A stretch of 7,971 bases of DNA from a bacterium (GTDB lineage: Bacteria; Desulfobacterota; Binatia; UBA12015), in NCBI GenBank assembly GCA_018970825.1, contig JAGWVP010000129.1, positions 1 to 7,971 on the forward strand. The letters run 5' to 3'. The translations under genes were made by a program, and so were the position numbers. Below are positions 5,507-7,971 of this stretch, one piece after another. A model generated the notes under the pieces. The model was given only the letters and a program-made list of their open reading frames with translations, was not told the origin of the DNA and searched no databases. Every line of letters begins with the position of its first letter. Positions within the stretch are counted from its first letter, which is position 1.

Positions 5507-5964
5507 CGCGACCGGCGAGTCGGACCCGGCAGGTCCGTCCCTGCGGGACGCTGCAGCAGCAGAATCGAAAGCCCGTCGGGGTCCCGGAGCACGCAGCTCG
5601 CGAGCCCCCGGGCATGCTCGACCGGCGGACGGGTCGGCTCGATTCCACGGTCGCGCAGCGAGTGCAGCGTCGAGGCCAGGTCGTCGACGAGCAGCGTCAG
5701 GTGGGAGAGCCCGCACGGGGCCCCGGCCTCCTCGTTCCGCACGGCTCCCGCCGATTCGGCGAAAGCGAGGATCTCGATGCGCAAGTCCCCGCACTCGAGA
5801 GTCGCGCCGCGCAGGGGGCGCGGCAGCGAACCGAGACGCTCGGCCGCCGCCGTCCCGAGCTCCGCGCGAAGGACCTCCCGGAACCCGAGGCCGTCACGCC
5901 AGAATCGGAGCGAGCGCTCGAGGTCGGCGACTCCGATCGAGAACTGCTCGATTCCGAGGATCAT
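5482..5964 (-). CDS. VOC-superfamily (glyoxalase/bleomycin-resistance fold) protein
   Basis: This 160-residue protein has two beta-alpha-beta-beta-beta halves: FSIGVADLERSLRFWRDGLGF (8-28) to LRIEILAF (61-68), and LSHLTLLVDDLASTLHSLRDRG (86-107) to DPDGLSILLLQ (128-138), followed by a basic 20-residue tail. The family includes glyoxalase I, extradiol dioxygenases, epimerases and antibiotic-binding proteins. Of the four usual metal-ligand positions, E64 and H88 are kept, but the first His is Q7 and the last Glu is L135, so a normal metalloenzyme site is doubtful. The ATG (5964-5962) overlaps the DUF309 stop as ATGA, giving a two-gene operon. The tail is encoded in DNA that also encodes the 3' end of the convergent dehydrogenase. 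The substrate is unknown; a metal-poor binding or resistance protein is as likely as an enzyme. Confidence 0.9.
   Translation of the reverse strand: MILGIEQFSIGVADLERSLRFWRDGLGFREVLRAELGTAAAERLGSLPRPLRGATLECGDLRIEILAFAESAGAVRNEEAGAPCGLSHLTLLVDDLASTLHSLRDRGIEPTRPPVEHARGLASCVLRDPDGLSILLLQRPAGTDLPGPTRRSRQVEPMSR
5522..5550. other. Two adjacent perfect hairpins past the dehydrogenase stop
   Basis: GGACC-cggca-GGTCC (5522-5536) and CGTCCC-tgc-GGGACG (5536-5550) lie 16 bases beyond the dehydrogenase TGA, inside the 3' coding part of the VOC gene. There is no T tract, so this is not a canonical intrinsic terminator. It could slow polymerase or protect the 3' end, or be chance at this base composition. 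Confidence 0.3.
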
Positions 5965-6392
5965 CGCGCGCGACCCTTGCCGACACGACCCCGCAGCGCA
6001 ACCGACGGCGACGGAACTCCCGCGGCGATCGGCGAACGGTCGATGTCCGTACCCGCGTCGCCGGGGGACGAGCCTCGTGCCCGTCGACGGGCGGCCCGCG
6101 CGACCTCGCCGAGCGGAAAGTCGAGCCAGCCTTCCGGTGCGTCGGCGAGGCGCTCTGCCGCACGCTGCGCGAGCGAGGTCGACGCGGCGAGCCGACCGCG
6201 CCGGAGATGATGGCTCGAGGCGGCGAACTGGATCACCCCCTGGAGCCATCGTCGGGTGTCGCCCGAGGCCGCGAGCCAGAACGGCTCGAGCTCCTCGTGG
6301 GCTTCGAAGTCCCGCCCGTCGGCCAGCATCGCGGACGCCCGACCCAGCGCGCCACGGAGCGCCTCCTCGTCTTCGTCTCGATCCGACTCCAC
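5961..6392 (-). CDS. DUF309 family protein
   Basis: This 143-residue, mostly helical cytoplasmic protein carries the DUF309 hallmarks: DFEAHEELEPFW (28-39, conserved His32, Glu33 and Trp39) and LQGVIQFAASSHHLRRG (50-66, conserved Gln51-Gly52 and His61-His62). Together these make a small polar cluster that resembles an active or ligand site. The family's function is not established. From about residue 104 the tail is basic and rich in Gly, Ser and Pro and is probably disordered. The GTG at 6392 is the first usable start, since an in-frame stop lies 12 bases upstream; no clear Shine-Dalgarno precedes it. Translation would pass directly to the VOC gene through an ATGA overlap. It is divergent from lnt with 46 bases between. 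Confidence 0.88.
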   Translation of the reverse strand: MESDRDEDEEALRGALGRASAMLADGRDFEAHEELEPFWLAASGDTRRWLQGVIQFAASSHHLRRGRLAASTSLAQRAAERLADAPEGWLDFPLGEVARAARRRARGSSPGDAGTDIDRSPIAAGVPSPSVALRGRVGKGRAR

Positions 6393-6438
6393 GTCCCGGT
6401 TTTACACGAGGGGGCGGGATCGCTACCCCCGGACCCCG
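6393..6438. other. Divergent spacer between DUF309 gene and lnt
   Basis: These 46 bases must hold the start signals for both divergent genes unless promoters lie inside coding DNA. The only AT-rich patch is GGTTTTACAC (6398-6407); read on the minus strand it gives TAAAAC, a poor -10 match eight bases from the DUF309 GTG. No promoter is called. Confidence 0.3.
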
Positions 6439-7971
6439 GTGGGAGGACCTCGCGAGCCGGCCTCACGGGATCGCGCGCCGGGCGCCGACGGCCCGACCGA
6501 CTCGCGTCCGGGTCGCCCGGCACGACTCGTCCTGCTCGCCGCGGGAGGGCTCGCGATCGCGGCGGCGTTCCTTCGGCCCGACGCCTGGCCGCTCGCCTGG
6601 CTCGGCCTTGCGCCGCTCTTCGGTCTCTCGCCTCGCGCATCGAGCGGACGGGAGGCTTTCCTCGAGGGATGGTGGGCGGGTCTCGCCACCAACGTTCCCG
6701 CCTTCTTCTGGCTGGTTCGCACGATCCACCGCTTCGGCGGGTTTCCCCTGCCCGTCGCCCTCTTCTTCTACGCGGTCCTCGCCGCCTTCGGCGCCCTGCA
6801 GTTCGGTCTCGTCGGTTTCGTGCTGCGCCGGGCGGGTCCCGCGGGCGCGCTCCTGCTCGCACCCGCCGCATGGACGGCGAGCGAGTTCCTCTTCCCGAAT
6901 CTCTTTCCCTGGCGGCTCGGCCACTCGCAGCGCGAACTGCTCCCCCTCCTGCAGATCGGCGAAGTCGCGGGCCCCTACCCGCTCTCGTTCGCGATGGCAT
7001 GGCTGGCCGCCGCGGCCGTGCGTCGGCCGTTCGAGTTCCGCCGCCTCGTCCCCCCGGGCCTCGCGATCGTCGCACTCGCGTCCTTCGGCGTGATCCGAAT
7101 CGGCCAGGTCGACGCGGTCGTCGCGGGGGCCCCCTCCTTCTCCGTCGGAGTCGTGCAGGGGAACCTGGGACTCGGCGAGAAGCGTCGAACCGAGCGCTTC
7201 GACGAGAACGTCGATCGCTACCGTCGTCTGTCGCTCGGCCTCTCCCCGACCCCGGACCTGATCGTCTGGCCGGAGACGGTCGTCGAGTGGGGAATCCCCC
7301 ACGACGCCGACCCGCCCGGGGACCTCGACGCATTTCCGGGCGCTCCCGCCCCGCTCCTCTTCGGCGCCGTGTCCTGGTCGCGGCGCAAGGGCGATCCGGT
7401 CTGGTACAACAGCGCGTTCCTGCGCGGAGAGGACGGCCGCCTGCGCGGCGCCTACGACAAGATCGTGCTCATGCCCTTCGGAGAGTTCATCCCGTTCGCC
7501 TCGATGTGGCCGTGGCTCAAGACCCTCTCGCCGGCCACGGGCGACTTCGCACGGGGAGCCGGGCCCGCCGTTCTCGAGGTGACCCCACGCGCCCGGGTGG
7601 GGCCGCTCATCTGCTACGAGGACCTGCTCTCGGGACACGTCCGCGCCACGGTCGACGCGGGTGCCACGCTGCTCGCGACGCTCGCGAACGACGCATGGTT
7701 CGGCGACACGGCGGCCCTGCGGCAGCACGAGATGCTCGCGTCCTGGCGCGCCGTCGAGAACCGTCGCTTCCTCGTGCGCGCGACCAATACCGGACTCACG
7801 TCGGTCGTCGACCCGGTGGGCCGCGAGATCGTCGCGTTACCGGTCGAGACCGAGTCCGCGAAGGTGGTGGACACCCGGCTTCTCGATGCGACGACGCCCT
7901 ACCGGCGATTCGGCGACGTCTTCGCGTGGGCGACGGTGATCGCGACCGCGTGGCTCGCCCGCGCCCGGGCC
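6439..7971 (+). CDS. lnt: Apolipoprotein N-acyltransferase, 3' end outside the window
   Basis: Lnt is an inner-membrane enzyme that adds the third acyl chain, taken from phospholipid, to the N-terminal cysteine of apolipoproteins, the last step of lipoprotein maturation. The 511 visible codons show several N-terminal membrane helices (first about 29-42, beginning LVLLAAGGLAIAAAF, then LAWLGLAPLFGL), then the periplasmic nitrilase-like domain. The Glu-Lys-Cys triad is visible: E279 in IVWPET, K341 in YDKIVLMPFGEFIPF and C392 in LICYEDLLSG, with spacings close to E. coli E267/K335/C387. NDAWFGDTAALRQHEMLASWRAVENRR follows in the family pattern (from about 413). The last visible stretch, FAWATVIATAWLARA, is the C-terminal helix, so little is missing. 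GTG 6439 is the only in-frame ATG/GTG/TTG before the first helix, but lacks a Shine-Dalgarno and about 9 of its first 29 codons end in A or T, so the start is uncertain. Confidence 0.96.
   Translation, partial: MGGPREPASRDRAPGADGPTDSRPGRPARLVLLAAGGLAIAAAFLRPDAWPLAWLGLAPLFGLSPRASSGREAFLEGWWAGLATNVPAFFWLVRTIHRFGGFPLPVALFFYAVLAAFGALQFGLVGFVLRRAGPAGALLLAPAAWTASEFLFPNLFPWRLGHSQRELLPLLQIGEVAGPYPLSFAMAWLAAAAVRRPFEFRRLVPPGLAIVALASFGVIRIGQVDAVVAGAPSFSVGVVQGNLGLGEKRRTERFDENVDRYRRLSLGLSPTPDLIVWPETVVEWGIPHDADPPGDLDAFPGAPAPLLFGAVSWSRRKGDPVWYNSAFLRGEDGRLRGAYDKIVLMPFGEFIPFASMWPWLKTLSPATGDFARGAGPAVLEVTPRARVGPLICYEDLLSGHVRATVDAGATLLATLANDAWFGDTAALRQHEMLASWRAVENRRFLVRATNTGLTSVVDPVGREIVALPVETESAKVVDTRLLDATTPYRRFGDVFAWATVIATAWLARARA

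Noticed and set aside
4151..5794. Minus-strand open frame of 547 codons opposite the dehydrogenase
   Set aside because: It is a shadow of the zinc dehydrogenase; the His/Asp/Arg-rich product has no domain.
5777..7093. Plus-strand open frame across the DUF309/VOC genes into lnt
   Set aside because: Product is Arg/Ser/Pro-rich without motifs, while both strands hold well-supported genes in other frames.
6463..7728. Minus-strand open frame of 421 codons opposite lnt
   Set aside because: The lnt frame carries the complete Glu-Lys-Cys triad; the antisense frame is charged low-complexity sequence.

Overview
The window is very GC-rich with strongly GC-ending codons, so long antisense open frames are common and were discounted. 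The organism is a diderm (Gram-negative type) bacterium: the right end carries apolipoprotein N-acyltransferase (Lnt), an inner-membrane enzyme of outer-membrane lipoprotein maturation. The mix of an F420-type luciferase-like oxidoreductase, an ECF sigma / zf-HC2 anti-sigma pair and a DUF3106-like secreted protein would fit a deltaproteobacterial-type lineage such as Myxococcota or Binatota, or a related uncultured group. That placement is inference. I see no mobile element, CRISPR array, rRNA or tRNA, and no gene-free stretch above about 210 bases.

Left block (1-4154, all minus strand). In transcription order: an LLM-class flavin/F420 oxidoreductase (4154-3246); argJ of arginine biosynthesis (3249-2044), overlapping it by GTGA; after 95 bases an ECF sigma factor (1948-1325); after an unusual 207-base gap a membrane-anchored zinc-finger anti-sigma factor (1117-389); a small exported protein with four 18-residue repeats, DUF3106-like (389-45), coupled by TGATG; and the first 16 codons of a further exported-looking protein (48-1), coupled by ATGA behind an AGGAGG site and leaving the window. 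The last four genes look like a cell-envelope sensing cassette: cytoplasmic sigma factor, anti-sigma spanning the membrane, and secreted helical proteins that may feed the signal or be its output.

Middle (4262-5506, plus). A zinc-dependent medium-chain alcohol dehydrogenase of unusual length, with its own likely sigma-70 promoter and a strong ribosome binding site, divergent from the left block. Its 3' end overlaps the convergent gene by 25 bases.

Right block. A minus-strand pair, a DUF309 protein (6392-5961) and a VOC/glyoxalase-fold protein (5964-5482), coupled by ATGA; then, divergent after 46 bases, lnt (6439 to the right edge), complete through its catalytic domain and last membrane helix but without its stop codon. 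The strongest leads are the sigma / anti-sigma / repeat-protein cassette, the widened zinc loop of the dehydrogenase and the loss of metal ligands in the VOC protein.
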